From positions 62,001-126,000 of the forward strand of contig MU623447.1 in NCBI GenBank assembly GCA_025201765.1: a DNA stretch of 64,000 nucleotides. The letters are read 5' to 3'. A program made the translations under genes and the position numbers. This stretch comes from Daldinia sp. FL1419 (taxonomy: Eukaryota; Ascomycota; Sordariomycetes; Xylariales; Hypoxylaceae). Under the pieces are notes generated by a model that did no database searches, was not told where the DNA came from, and saw only the letters and a list, made by a program, of their open reading frames with translations. Positions 10,752 through 21,964 of the stretch are shown here, piece after piece (positions within the stretch are counted from its first letter, which is position 1; every line of letters starts with the position of its first letter).

Positions 10752-12211
10752 CGAAGCCGGCGTTTATATCAGAGAAGAGATCTCGCGCACTTCTACTGTA
10801 GAGTCTAGTGTTTGGGGGAGTTCAGTATTATATAGGTTGCATTTTAATGGTTGTTTATTTTATGAAGAGGGATTCGGGATGAATACAAGAGACCAGTTTA
10901 TTAATAATAATAAATTAATTATGAGGTACCTTGGTACCTGGGTTAGGTGGTCTATGCACACGAGATAAGAAAGATAATAAGACAGAGTCATGTGACATAA
11001 GATGGAATCATGTAAGATCATATGATCATATGATCATATGTAATAATATGTGATATGTAATAATGTACGGATCCGTAATATGTAATAATATGTAATAATA
11101 TGTAATAATATGTAATGATATCGTACCGTTTAACTTAACCATTAAAATAAAATAAAATAATCCCAAAGTCCGAGGGCTTCGGCGGAGGGGTTTCGCGGAG
11201 CCGTTACGCGGAGCCAAACTGAGACTTGATCAGGTTGAACAATAGAACCTCAAGGATATATGCCCTCAAACATGGTTGCTTTCGCGTAGTGACGTGTCTT
11301 GTCAACGATCAAGAAGGATTGTTTGGAGGATGTTTATACATAAGAACATGGATTCTCCCCGGCGCCACTTACATATGATAGGTAAGAGAACTTCCCCTTT
11401 CCGAGATCCTAGCCCCCAGACTCGGGGTTTGACTTCATGGGCACTTCGGAAGCCGTGTAATGTTCTTTTCAGTTAGCGCTGACATGCTGCATAACACAAG
11501 CGGTCAACATCTAGTAACTATACCTAAGTAGCTTGTGTTGGATCGGCGACGCGACGAGTGATGCAAGTAGATTTTGAAATGGTCTGACAGGGCTAAAGAT
11601 TGTCCCTATTACAAAGCCGACCAGCTCATTTTGCCTCCCCGATGCATCTCGACTCACCAACACCGGTGGGTGGCAACACGCTGCATCGTCTCTTCCGTCC
11701 GTGCAAATCCTAGGGCATCCATAAAATCAATGCGGCATACTAGGTAGATACCTATAGATGCCCGCAATTGGCGCGCGCAAACAACAACACGACGCATCAC
11801 GAATGTGAGCGATGCTTCTGGAGAAAAAATATTACTTCAGACGGGGTAATCGTTGTTATTGTTTACTAGATTAGTGGTGTAAATAGTGCGACGACTTAAG
11901 AATATCTCCTTTATAACTCCACCAAACCAGACACTTATTAATCCTATAACTACGTTAGATACTATCATAACTATTTGAATTTAAGTTGGCTCAGTTAGTT
12001 GATAACATTGGGAGTTATCTCATGAAATAATTAACGTATGTATAGTAGTATAGAATATAGACTACCTAGGTAGCTACTCAAGTCTATACGATTTATTTAC
12101 TCTTAGCGTAACTAGTCAAAAAGGATGGTAGTTCGAACGATCCCCTAAAAGAACAATTTATTGGTTGCAAATGGGACTAAATACTCTATGCAACTATCTG
12201 TGAGAATGTGC
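10752..12211. other. intergenic, AT-rich with microsatellites
   Basis: The 3' flanks of the Ser-rich gene and of the epoxide-hydrolase-like gene. It contains the AT-rich repeat block listed separately and one CCTAGG palindrome near 12062-12075. No gene was recognised. Confidence 0.5.
11016..11120. repeat. GATCATAT and TAATAATATG tandem repeats
   Basis: Three perfect GATCATAT units at 11016-11039 run into about five imperfect TAATAATATG-type units ending near 11120. GATCATAT units read almost the same on both strands. Confidence 0.8.
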
Positions 12212-13201
12212 TTAAGCTGGGAACCTCCTTTGTAGAAACGACTTCATCAATTCAGCGGCCTCATCAGCCTTCTCGAGCGGGACCCAGTGGCTACATTCAA
12301 CAGTGTGCTCTTCCAGGTCCGGTAGGTAGCCCCCTTCCTTAGCCGATACCGACTGCTCTGGTCTGCACATAGGGTCCTGTGTTGCCGAAACGTTCAAGAC
12401 GGGCACCCGGACGATAAACCTATCTTTGTCGAAATCTTTGACGGTATCGGATTGTATGTTGGAATGCGTCGCTTTGTAGTAACACAGGGGACCCTCAAAC
12501 CCGTCCCGCCGAAGCCGTTCTATGAAAGCCCGTCTGAACGCCGGGTCTTGGGCGTAGCTACGCAACTCGATCTTCCAATCCGGATCCCTTAGCCTTCTCT
12601 CCATCTCTCCTCTTTGGCACCATATTTGCTTCATCCAGTCACGAGGCGCACCATGCATGACATCGTAAAAGCGTTCTAAATTCTCCTTTAGGATTTTAGG
12701 TCCCTCATCAGAGACGAATAACTCTTGGTACGCATAAGCAGGGTATCCCCATTCCTTCTCAAACTGCGCGTTTGTTTCTTCCAGGGTTGGCGTAGTAGTA
12801 GATGGTAGTACGTAACCGAGGCCCAGCAATATGAGGCCCTGTACCCTTTCTGGATGGTAAATGTAAAGACTTTGTGCGACGAATGCGCCGTAATCATGTC
12901 CAACCGAAACGACTTTTTCGACATTCTCAGCGTCTAAGATCTCGGTTAAGTCGTCACATTGCCCAGCGTAATTATACACAGCTGGGTCTGTGGGCTTAGA
13001 CGTATTCGAATACCCGAGAAGGTCAGGTACAATTAGGTGGTAGTCCGTCAATTTCCTCGCGAGCTTATCCCATAGATGAGCGTCATCGGGAAAGCCATGC
13101 TGGAGAAGCAGAGTTGGTCGGCTGCTGTTGGGCTTGGAAACGTAGTAGGAGTACGTAAAACCCCGGGTCGTTGTGACCGTTTTGCGCTGAAAGGAGTCCA
13201 T
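12212..13201 (-). CDS. alpha/beta hydrolase, soluble epoxide hydrolase-like
   Basis: Single exon, 329 aa from MDSFQRKTVT. An upstream in-frame ATG at 13231 would add ten residues, but the shorter start fits the family. The fold landmarks are all present: oxyanion-hole HGFPD (35-39), nucleophile Asp103 in GHDYGA, acid near Asp276 in ATQDPM, and base His305 in CSHWVPLEK. Having Asp rather than Ser as nucleophile points to epoxide hydrolases or dehalogenases. The cap-region tyrosines in WGYPAYAYQ and GPLCYYKATH match the epoxide-activating pair of soluble epoxide hydrolases. The likely reaction is hydrolysis of an epoxide to a vicinal diol in the cytosol, for detoxification or secondary metabolism. 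The substrate cannot be read from the sequence. The decayed polyketide synthase relic lies 1.1 kb upstream. Confidence 0.9.
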   Translation of the reverse strand: MDSFQRKTVTTTRGFTYSYYVSKPNSSRPTLLLQHGFPDDAHLWDKLARKLTDYHLIVPDLLGYSNTSKPTDPAVYNYAGQCDDLTEILDAENVEKVVSVGHDYGAFVAQSLYIYHPERVQGLILLGLGYVLPSTTTPTLEETNAQFEKEWGYPAYAYQELFVSDEGPKILKENLERFYDVMHGAPRDWMKQIWCQRGEMERRLRDPDWKIELRSYAQDPAFRRAFIERLRRDGFEGPLCYYKATHSNIQSDTVKDFDKDRFIVRVPVLNVSATQDPMCRPEQSVSAKEGGYLPDLEEHTVECSHWVPLEKADEAAELMKSFLQRRFPA

Positions 13202-14355
13202 ATTGGTGTAGGTGAGCGGCTCGCAGGTCAAAATCGTTCTCCAGCAGAAGTAAAGACAGAAAGTCGCTATGGCAAAGTCAAAGCTTCCGAGAATCCGGAG
13301 CTGGCGTTCTTAAAGGGTTTTCACTCCGCGCGAGCGGTCTCGGTGGCTGGGGCCGAATAACGGTGATTCAGGGGTGCGGGCCATAGGATCCAAGCACGGA
13401 ATGCTTCGAATGCATGTATGCTGTGCTACAATTGTTGAGGGGATCGTAAAACGGTTGGTTGTTGGTAAGTTTTACGAACATGACAAGTCATAAGGGTATC
13501 CATGCAGGTGAATAATCCCGCGTCAGCGAGCAGGGGTTATGCTACTGTTGATACATTATCAATGCCGCACAGGCGTTGGGCAATATTTCCGCCGCCCTTT
13601 TCAGTCGACGCCCTCCTATTTTAGTAGCAACAATCGCACCAATCTCGTCAGGGCGGAATGAGGCGCCGTGCAGGCGTTATATTGAAAGACGAGTTACATC
13701 ATCCTTCGGTGTTAACGAGCAGGATGTGTATACTTACCTGTTTATCTCCTGTCACGTACGAGGGGCTCGGACATACAGTGTCAGGGATCTAGTGAATATA
13801 CTAGGTTGATTCCAAAAGGAAGTAAGAGGAGCGACTGTAATGAGCTCTAGTAGATCATCTTATATAGGCGCTCACATGATTAGCAAGTGTGGAGAGTGTC
13901 GCGTCAGAACGACTGCATCATCACATTGTGATTAATACATGCCTACTCACATACCTATGATAGGGGGACACGAGGACTCAACCGTTCTTTCCTTATGGGC
14001 AGCCTCTCGTCACAACGATCGCCTTGCACGAGAGGAGTTGGGCAAGGCTCGCAGATATTGTTCGCTATACTGTTTGACATATGTGATATGCTTGGCAAGG
14101 GAATCTGTCATATAACAGGGCGTCAATACCAACAGGTAGTAGTAAATGGTCGAATTCGACACGAAGTCTGTTCATCAATAACTCGCCCAACTCCTAGCAA
14201 TATCATCGTCTTAGAACACTCTTCTATGTAATTTTCATGGTATCTTTGACTTTATTGCTGCGGTCGGCCAAGATCCAGACCCAGCAAACAAACCGTCATT
14301 AACCGCTTTACTTTGACTCTTTGCTGCTATTCAATGCGGACTCCCTGTTTGTACC
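13202..14355. other. intergenic, no gene recognised
   Basis: The 5' flank of the epoxide-hydrolase-like gene and the upstream flank of the ketosynthase relic. Small open frames of 77-78 codons (13576-13809, 13995-14231) have no recognisable features. Confidence 0.45.
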
Positions 14356-15570
14356 ATGCAGACTATTATCCCACACTACGAAATGGAGAACTACGATATA
14401 GCCATCATAGGATTCTCGTTCAAGCTTCCTCAAGAGGCCGAGGATGGTCATAGTCTCTGGGACGTTCTTTTGAACAAACGAAACTTCATGACAACATGGC
14501 CCGAGTCCCGAGTCACTCTCGATTCCTTGTATGAATCTAGTGGGGACTACCCTAACAAGATAAAAGAATCTCGCCCCTATCTTCGGCGTTGATCATCATG
14601 TTGACCCGGGTACAGCTTCACAGTCGTGGGAGGCACTTTTTAAAGGAGGACCCGGCTGTGTTCGATGCCCCCATTCTTCTCCATAACACCGAAAGAGGCC
14701 ATATCTATGGACCCATAGTAACGCTGGATACTAGAAACCTCACACAGAGCCTTCGAGAATTATGGTTACACTTGACACTACCTTTGACTTTTGGTATAGT
14801 CATTCCAGCTATCTGGAAGTCAGTAGCAAATCCAAAGGCCCCCGAACCGCAGTATTTGGTGCTTCGGTGGCAGACGTCTATGCTAGACTGGCGGCTAAGG
14901 ACCTTAATATGTCGCCACAGATGACAACGACGGGAGCTGCGTCGTCAATTCTCGCCAATTGACTAACTCGGCACTTCGACTTTCGTGGACCAAACGCACA
15001 TGTTGATATAGCTTGCTCGAGCAACCTAATAGCTTTTCATCTTGCTTGTTAGAGCATTCGCCAGCCTAAAAGGGGTCCTGGTAATTTCAACCCATTCGAT
15101 GCTTGGGCTAGATGTTTCGATGAATTTGTCAAAAATAAACTTCTTGAGAGGCTTAATGATCACGGCGACGATACCCCCCGCGTTCATAGCCGTTGACTCT
15201 GCGGTCGAAGCTATAGCATCGGCTATCAGTAGGTAGACAAGGAGGCTATCAAGAATGGAGATACCATTCGCGCTGTCGTTCATGGGGCAGGGTGTAACTA
15301 GGATGGTAGAACTTCTACTATAACGCCACCTAGTATAAGGTCTCAAGTGGATCTTCTCCGGTTAGTTTATCACTGTCCAAGCTAGACTTTGAATCTACCC
15401 GCGACGTTGAGGCTCGTGGTGACGAATCCGACATCACCTTTATAGCACCCAGGAAGCTATACTAATGAGATTTCCCAGGGACGGGAATTCCTACAGGAGA
15501 CCCCACCGAGATGGAGGCTATTGGTCGCGTGTTTAGAGACTATCGTTTAGCCAACGAGCCGCTCTTTGTA
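14356..15570 (+). pseudogene. decayed polyketide synthase fragment (ketosynthase domain)
   Basis: The fragment starts with MENYDIAIIGFSFKLPQ, a typical iterative PKS N-terminus. Ketosynthase landmarks then follow in changing frames: HFLKEDPAVFDAP, PFFSITPKEAISMDP, then RWILETSHRAFEN, FGASVADVYARL, VDIACSSNLIAFHLAC (catalytic Cys codon at 15014-15016), DGRT..ITPPSIRSQ, and GTGIPTGDPTEMEAIG near 15478. At least three frameshifts break it. In-frame stops at 14716-14721, 14960-14962, 15050-15052 and 15299-15301 sit where the family has Gln or Arg. Each is explained by C-to-T change of CAA, CAG or CGA, as produced by repeat-induced point mutation. No acyltransferase or later domains are seen, so this is an isolated, non-functional remnant. 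Confidence 0.88.
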
Positions 15571-16596
15571 AGAAAAACGTCGCTGTCATCCTGTATCACG
15601 GGCGTGGCTGTATTTGATATCATGAGCGACACCGATATTGGCTGTAGTGCACTTAGTAGTAACAAGGAGTGAGTTTGGAAGGGTTTCTTGACCTGCAGGT
15701 AACACTGGATCAAGGGGTGTTGCGATACGAATAATTCATAAGGGTAGTTCTCAATATTATTCGTCAGAGACTTCAGGGGACTCTCACTATACACTAGTTT
15801 CAACGAGTGACCATAGTCTTATATTGTCAACTGCAGAACCGAAAGGTTGGCAAGATACAGATGAAACCCTATCCTTCTTATACTTTCTTCTTTCCTTCGT
15901 ACGTTCTTATGGATCTCATCCGATCGGAGATTTACTGAGTAGTGTCCTGAGATCCACCCCAAAGTTTTTTTAAGTCCTCTGATTAATCATGGATTCATCT
16001 TGGAATGTTCATAACATGTAGTAATGTAGTAATGTAGTAATGTAAGGTGTACCTGGCTACGGGTGCCAAGCGACGGTAGATATATATTGATATCTAATAG
16101 TATAAATGAATTGTTGAATAAAGATTTAAAAATTTAGAATTGAAGTTTTTATTCTGCGATTAGGGATATTAATAAAATCAGCACGCAAGCTATTTCGTAA
16201 AGAACATCAATATTGACGTGATGACACAAGACATAATCTATATTCCGGTCTTATATGACAGGGGGACCGTTTTAGCCAGGGGTTATGTTCGGTAAGATCC
16301 AGAGATCTTTCCGAATGGTGTCAACGGCTCCTCCACATTCTGCCCCTAGATTATCCCCCGTTTGTTATAGATTACTCGGAGCATCATTCTCCATTTCGAG
16401 GGTGATCTACCAACCCACCGCGAACACTTTGCCATGTCTGGTGTGACTGACATTCAATCTCCCGGCCCGTCGGGTTACATCTCGTTAACATGGGGAAGAA
16501 CTAATTATCAGTCCGCATACATAAACCGCGACTACACCCTTCGATTGTTCACGAGAATGATTATCGCTTAGATCAACGGTTTCGCACTTAGACACG
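15571..16596. other. intergenic between PKS relic and GH131 gene
   Basis: It may hold unrecognisably decayed PKS sequence up to about 15,800. Four GTAGTAAT-like units occur at 16018-16043. The rest is the upstream region of the GH131 gene, with a single TTATCG at 16562. Confidence 0.4.
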
Positions 16597-17055
16597 ATGG
16601 TATCTTCAGCTCTCTTCGCCGGCCTCCTGCTCGCCTCATCGGCGTCCGCCCGCCCCACCAAGCGCGGTACGGGCGAGATCAAGTGCCCCGTAGTCCTTAG
16701 CGGATTCGTGCCGGCGGACTCGACACCAACCGACTTCGACTCGTATGCCACAAGCCCTTTTAACCCCGACTACATCCGCGGCGATGAGAAGTTCTCGGAG
16801 ATCCTACAGTTCCCAGATGTCGAGAGCTCGCGCTTCGACAACGCAAGCACCAAGGCCGTCGAGGTTACCATCAACGACAAGTCCATCTTCCAGCAGCAGA
16901 ACGGCTTCCGTCGCGCTGGTCTCCAGATCCAGGGAGACACGAACGAAAATGGCCCGGGCACCCAGGGTGTGAAGACCCTGCACTTTAGCATTAAGCAGGA
17001 CCCCGAGCGGACTTTGAACTTGACACACGAATACTTGGTATGGACCTAATTTCGC

Positions 17056-17086
<31 letters not shown>

Positions 17087-17687
17087 TAAAAATAAAAAAG
17101 AAAGAAAGAAGGAAAGACAGATATCATGAAAAACGATTATAGTGTTCAGAAGAAAGGGGCAGCCCAACTAACAAGTTCATTCTAATTATAGAACGTATGG
17201 CACGAGAGCGCCGACTACAGCGCCAACCAATTCAACTTCCAAACCGGTACCATCATCGGCAAATCCGGCAGCGACAAGAACAGCTTCAAAGTTCTCAACC
17301 GCCAGAACACCCAAGTATGGTCCACGCCCGTCGACGCCACCGCCTGGCAAAACTTTGCCATTACCCTCGACTTCGTGAAGAAGTAAGCGTCTGCTTGCCT
17401 CCTTTTGTATAACCGCTTAATACCTAGGTAGTTTACTGACCAAGATCCTTCCGCATAGCACTCTCCAGGTATACTACTCCAAGGACGACGAGCCCCTCGA
17501 GGCCGTCACGGACAAGTTGCAGAACGACAACAGCGGCGGTGGCCAGTACCAGATTGGAATCTTGAAGAAGCCCACTGGTACTTCGGACGTCGTCAACTCG
17601 GGCTACCAGGAGACCGGCATCAAGGAGGGTCAGATCTACGGAGGGATCTTCCTCGAGGACAGCGCGGACGACTGTGTCTCTCTATAA
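16597..17687 (+). CDS. secreted glycoside hydrolase family 131 (GH131) beta-glucanase
   Basis: Three exons (16597-17037, 17192-17382, 17459-17687) close in frame to 286 aa. MVSSALFAGLLLASSASA is a clear signal peptide, followed by RPTKR, a likely Kex2-type processing site. The mature start CPVVLSGFVP, the central VEVTINDKSIF and QNGFRRAGLQIQ motifs, and the C-terminal QIGILKKPTG and GQIYGGIFLED match the GH131 catalytic domain, a single beta-jelly-roll enzyme of fungi. Characterised members cut beta-1,3/1,4/1,6-glucans, including cellulose-type substrates. No carbohydrate-binding module is attached. A role in plant or fungal cell-wall glucan breakdown outside the cell is inferred. Intron 2 carries one copy of the TACCTAGGTAG palindrome. 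Confidence 0.85.
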
Positions 17688-18901
17688 GCTTTCGCTTTGT
17701 GGTGTACGTAAAAAAGCATAGAACCAGAGAAATCGGAAGAGGAACTTCGCATCTTCTAGTTTCGCTTATGTGGCCCGACTTTAGGAGATATTGTTTAACG
17801 TCGCCAAAAGATACAATACGTTCTTACCTAGGTAGCTATATATCATTCTGTATGTGGTGAGAAGTACGTGCACGGTGCCCAATTGACATGCCTCTTATTG
17901 CCTATCCCATGTCCCTTTTTTCTTCTTTTTTTTCCCTAAGCTGTTGAAGACAGAGAAAAAGGCAACATATGACCTTGCTATGGTCCATATCATGCCTTTT
18001 TTTTTCTGTGCGTGTGCATGTGCTACAAACAACCAAATTTCTAAAGAGTTGTCGAGGATTGCATGACCATGGGATGTGGTCATACTTTACAAACCAGGTC
18101 CCAGAAAGTGAGAGACGAAATAGTTTTCAAGGAGCATACCATACCTTCCATAGCTAGAAACTGCCCTCTATCAAACACCAAAATGCTCTTTAGTTAGGTG
18201 CTTCGTAAGGTCATGCTCCTCTTGATAACTCCATCTGCCAACTCGTTCACGTACAGTAATCGGGCACGATCACTTTTTCGGGGACAGATGGCCTCGATAT
18301 CATATTCGTTGAGAGCATGGTTTTAAGTCTTAGATGCCTTCGTAGTTCATTTGGTCGTTTGAATGACTTGGTGATAGAAGGGTGACAGTCGTCGGTACGT
18401 CCGCGAACCTGGCAGCCCTGGTTACGTGTGGCTGGACTTATTTCGTGGCTTTCCAACTCGTGGCTTACCAAGTCCTAGCTTCTGGAACAAGGTAGGTACG
18501 CAGGTACGGTTTACGGTTGCCCCACAAGCGGGGTAGTAGCTGCAGTAGTGTCAATTTGCCGCGAGTAACACAAATTCCAAACAGTCCCAAAGCAACTTCC
18601 AGTTGCCCTTGGCCAGCAACTGGAAGCCTGCCTACCTTTACTACCTTTCAAGGCATCGGAGTCGGATCTAGAAGTTCCAGGTATATCGACCCTAATCGCT
18701 GAAATTATCTTCAGGGTAGGTTGTTGCTCTACGTCAACGTCGACGTCGACGTCGACGTCAGGCCTATCAACCCGATTATTTATATTAAAAAAAAAAGGGG
18801 GGGCGAATTGCTGCTCTAGGTTGGTAACAGACTGATTATCCCAGTTGCTATTATCGAAGATGGATTCGAGTGGATTTTGTTGCTCTTGATTAGGTACCTA
18901 C
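17688..18901. other. intergenic, no gene recognised
   Basis: The 3' flank of the GH131 gene. It contains a TACCTAGGTAG copy near 17825, T-rich runs near 17918-17935 and 17997-18006, and the ACGTCG repeat listed separately. Open frames of 60-75 codons show no protein family character. Confidence 0.45.
18731..18760. repeat. ACGTCG hexanucleotide repeat
   Basis: About four tandem ACGTCG/CGACGT units. The array is close to self-complementary, so it could fold on itself. Confidence 0.8.
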
Positions 18902-19380
18902 CTAGGTAGCCATGAGTTCGTTATTCCAGTATTCCGAATCGAAGTGAGAAGCGTCGGCGCCCGATGGAGAACAGGTATCCGAGCCCGGGGCGTAGTCGGC
19001 CATCCTGGAGGTGTCGAAAAGAGGGCCGTAAAGATACTCGGGGTGTGAGTTGATAAGCTGGCGTTGGATTATCTCAGTAAATCCATCAGACCAATAAAAC
19101 CCGCTCCCTTCGAAGCGCTGTAACCACCCGGCTCGTACTTCTACAGGTTATAGGTTACCTAGGCATCGAATCGTACATGTGCTCGCCTATGGTAGCGTTG
19201 CGTACCAGTCGAGAACAAGGCCTATAGTCAATAATATATAGGACTATCCCAACCAAGATCCAGCTCGGGATCCAGAGAACCGGATACTTTATTACGCCGC
19301 TCGAGTAAGACAGTACGCCCCCCAAAGCCACACGTTCACCAGAGTCAGAGCTGCTTGTGCGATGATCCTTCGGGTAACCT
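18902..19380 (-). pseudogene. possible decayed or partial membrane-protein gene
   Basis: On the minus strand one frame reads protein-like for about 160 codons to a stop at 18904-18902. The downstream part (about 19140-18902) is free of stops and includes RAGWLQRFEGSGFYWSDGF, SHPEYLYGPLF and an acidic/Tyr-rich end. The same frame upstream encodes hydrophobic segments (ALTLVNVWLWGAYCL and SYILLTIGLVLDW) but has about six stop codons. An acceptor-like CTGTAG at 19146-19141 means the 3' part could instead be the last exon of a gene whose other exons I cannot place. Family not recognised. Confidence 0.35.
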
Positions 19381-19770
19381 CTCGGACCTAATAGTCGTCA
19401 TAAATATCAGCCATGCCGCACGTTTTTCAGCACCTAGATCACTAATGATCCTTCATAAAGCTATCGGACGTTGTACCACCGACGGCGCTGAACCTTCCTT
19501 CTGTTGTGTCCTCACGTATCATGGTCGTATTGGTTCTACTGTCGTTCCGCGATGGATTTCGAGTCACCACACTTGTCGTAATACGCGCAATACTGGCACA
19601 TATACCTACCTATATATACTAGCATGCGGTAATGTCTCAGTACCTACTATCGTCCCCTCTCTCCTCTCCCTGGTGAATATGGAAACACGTACCTTCGCTT
19701 CTGACACCCTTTACTATGCGGCCTTGATATACATCTAAAGTGGCCCCGATCGCAATAGCCCTACGTCGCT

Positions 19771-21054
19771 ATGACCATCGCAGATGCCCATCGTGGAGTC
19801 GAGAACCGCACCGGGTTCATTTTCATGGGATGCTTCTTCTGCCCCATGACGGTTTGCGTAGTTCTTTCGCGATTTTATGCGAGACGACTGACTAAAGCCG
19901 GCCTTGGCGCCGACGACTGGTTAGCACTGGTGGCGATGGTGAGTTGGATGCTGACGATTCTTTCCAAATCTCAATCCATCTCTTATGATTGAAAATATGC
20001 AGGTCTTCGTGCTTGGATTAAATGGGATATTTATCAGCGGCACCGTCCAAGGAGCGATTACGGGCCATTCTCCTTTTGATAGCGAAAACAAGTCGATAAG
20101 CACGGAGCTCGAACACACGGCGCAGAAATACAAATACGCTTTCCAGATCACCGAGAAGCTCGCCTTTGGATTAATCAAATTGTCCATCATATTTCTCTGG
20201 AAAAGGCTATTCGGGTTGGCAAGATACATCACTGAAATCTGCTGGATCATGGTTTTCGTCACGAGCGGTTGGGCTTTGTCGTTTTTCTTCGCGACTATCT
20301 TCGAATGCGGTACCAACTGGGAGTTGAACTGGGCGCCCGTAACCATCTTTCTCGACCAATGCGCTCACCCTTCCATTATACTTTCTGTTTTTACGGGGAT
20401 GGATTTGTTCACAGATATCATCATTATGTTTATGCCCGTACCCCTTATATGGGGGCTCCATATAGATATCAAAAAGAAAATCAGTATAACGAGTATGTTT
20501 GTGCTGGGTTTGTTGTAAGTTACCCCTTTCATAGCGTAATGCTCTTTGACTATTCTGCGGGCTTACATTACTCAAGCACTATTGTCGCTGGTGCAATTAG
20601 GATGTACTTTTATATCATCACTTCTTACTATATGGACGAGAATCCAGATTTTCTAGCGAACTTTACCTTATTCATTCTTTGGTCGGATATCGAAGCCAAC
20701 GTCGCCATGGTCGTATGCTGTATGCCAACATTAGCCCCTGCCTTAAGAAGTTATTATAATAGCCTCGCCACCTTTCTGGGTCGTGTTCGTTCTGATCAAC
20801 GGTTCTTCCCATCTTCGAGCCATAGCGCCAAAAGGCCATCTAATGTTGACCCGAAACCTCCTATCGCTTCAGAAATAGAGCTCCTCCCGTTCAGAAAAGG
20901 TACACAAGACGGCGCATTCTGGCAAGACGTCCCTAGGGTGGTCACAGAGGCTAGCTATGGTGAAGTCGAGGCGCAAACTATCCAAAATAACGAAGGTATC
21001 TTAGCGCGAACCGAGATATATAGAACATCTGAATGTAGGGAGAGGTATATCTGA
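19771..21054 (+). CDS. rhodopsin-domain (SAT4-type) integral membrane protein
   Basis: Three exons (19771-19938, 20003-20514, 20577-21054) give 385 aa. The introns are 64 and 62 nt with GTGAGT and GTAAGT donors. It has seven predicted hydrophobic segments. The markers are GLGADDWLALVAM after helix two, LAFGLIKLSIIFLWKRLF in the centre, DLFTDIIIMFMPVPLIWGL, and TIVAGAIRM after the second intron. These match the same fungus-expanded family as the gene at 5455-6811, but the two share only the family motifs, so they are not a recent duplication. The C-terminal tail (about 100 aa) is hydrophilic and probably cytosolic. Ligand and role are unknown. Confidence 0.9.
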
Positions 21055-21964
21055 TATAGCTACTGGGAAGCGAAGCATTATCTTTGATTTTTGATCAAGT
21101 GCATAATATATATAGGTACCCAATATACCCAGTTCCTATGGAAATAAAAGAACGAAAAATTTCGTTTCACAAGCTAGTAACGCTTAATTTATTGTATCGC
21201 ATTGAACGACATTACCGGCTAAGGGATCATTTAGCTTGCTAGGTAAGTTAAGACAACTAAAGGCAGTGAGTGAGGTAAGTATCCAATTGAAAATACTTGG
21301 TACTCTTTCAAACCAGTAATCGTAGTAACAGGACCTACATCGTAGACTGTGATTATTATTATTATTTTCACTTAACCTCGGCCCTCAGGGGGTGGAGGGT
21401 ATGTCGATTTGAATCCAGTAACCAACATCGAGTGTAAGACCCCCTGAATTGATTTTAATACGTTTCTTCTATTTCTCCACCCTACATTCGCTCTTGGTAT
21501 GTGAAAGGCGTGGTTAAGAAATATTCGAGTACACTTTTGAAGATAGAAACGCTTCACGTAAACATCATCTCCATGATGAAATATACGGATTCTATAATTA
21601 TTTGTTCATCTTGTGTTAAAAAGCATGCACTCTCAAACAAAAATGTCCCGATATATAAGGGAATACCTTATGGGAATAACCAAAGTATGAATAAATTTTG
21701 CTAAACAAATAACCCCCTAAAATATATAGTTTTTTTTTTTAAATAAAAAAACATAAACAAGGCACCCAACGTTCTAATCCTGCTAGAATCGTGAATACCT
21801 CCCCTAGCAATCATATAAACGTCGACGCTATCATCAACTTCATAAAATCATCACTCTCCCCCTCCCCTCCCCTCCCTCATCCCCATCCCCATCCCCATCC
21901 CCATCAAACGAAGCCTTTTCCTTTTAGAAAAACACATTATTTATATATATATTATTCATTTAAA
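21055..21964. other. intergenic, AT-rich, no gene recognised
   Basis: Convergent 3' flanks of the rhodopsin-domain gene and the disordered-protein gene, with ATT triplets near 21354-21367 and a T/A run near 21729-21750. Confidence 0.5.
21856..21905. repeat. CCCTC/CCCCAT low-complexity tract
   Basis: CCCTC-type units are followed by four CCCCAT units, giving a strongly strand-asymmetric C-rich stretch just downstream of the disordered-protein gene. Confidence 0.8.

Noticed and set aside
11016..11120. CRISPR-like regular repeats
   Set aside because: The units are 8-10 nt without spacers in a eukaryotic genome; this is a plain tandem microsatellite.
12212..17687. A biosynthetic gene cluster (hydrolase, PKS, GH131)
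   Set aside because: The PKS is dead and only a fragment, the GH131 enzyme is a cell-wall enzyme, and no tailoring enzymes, transporter or regulator lie nearby.
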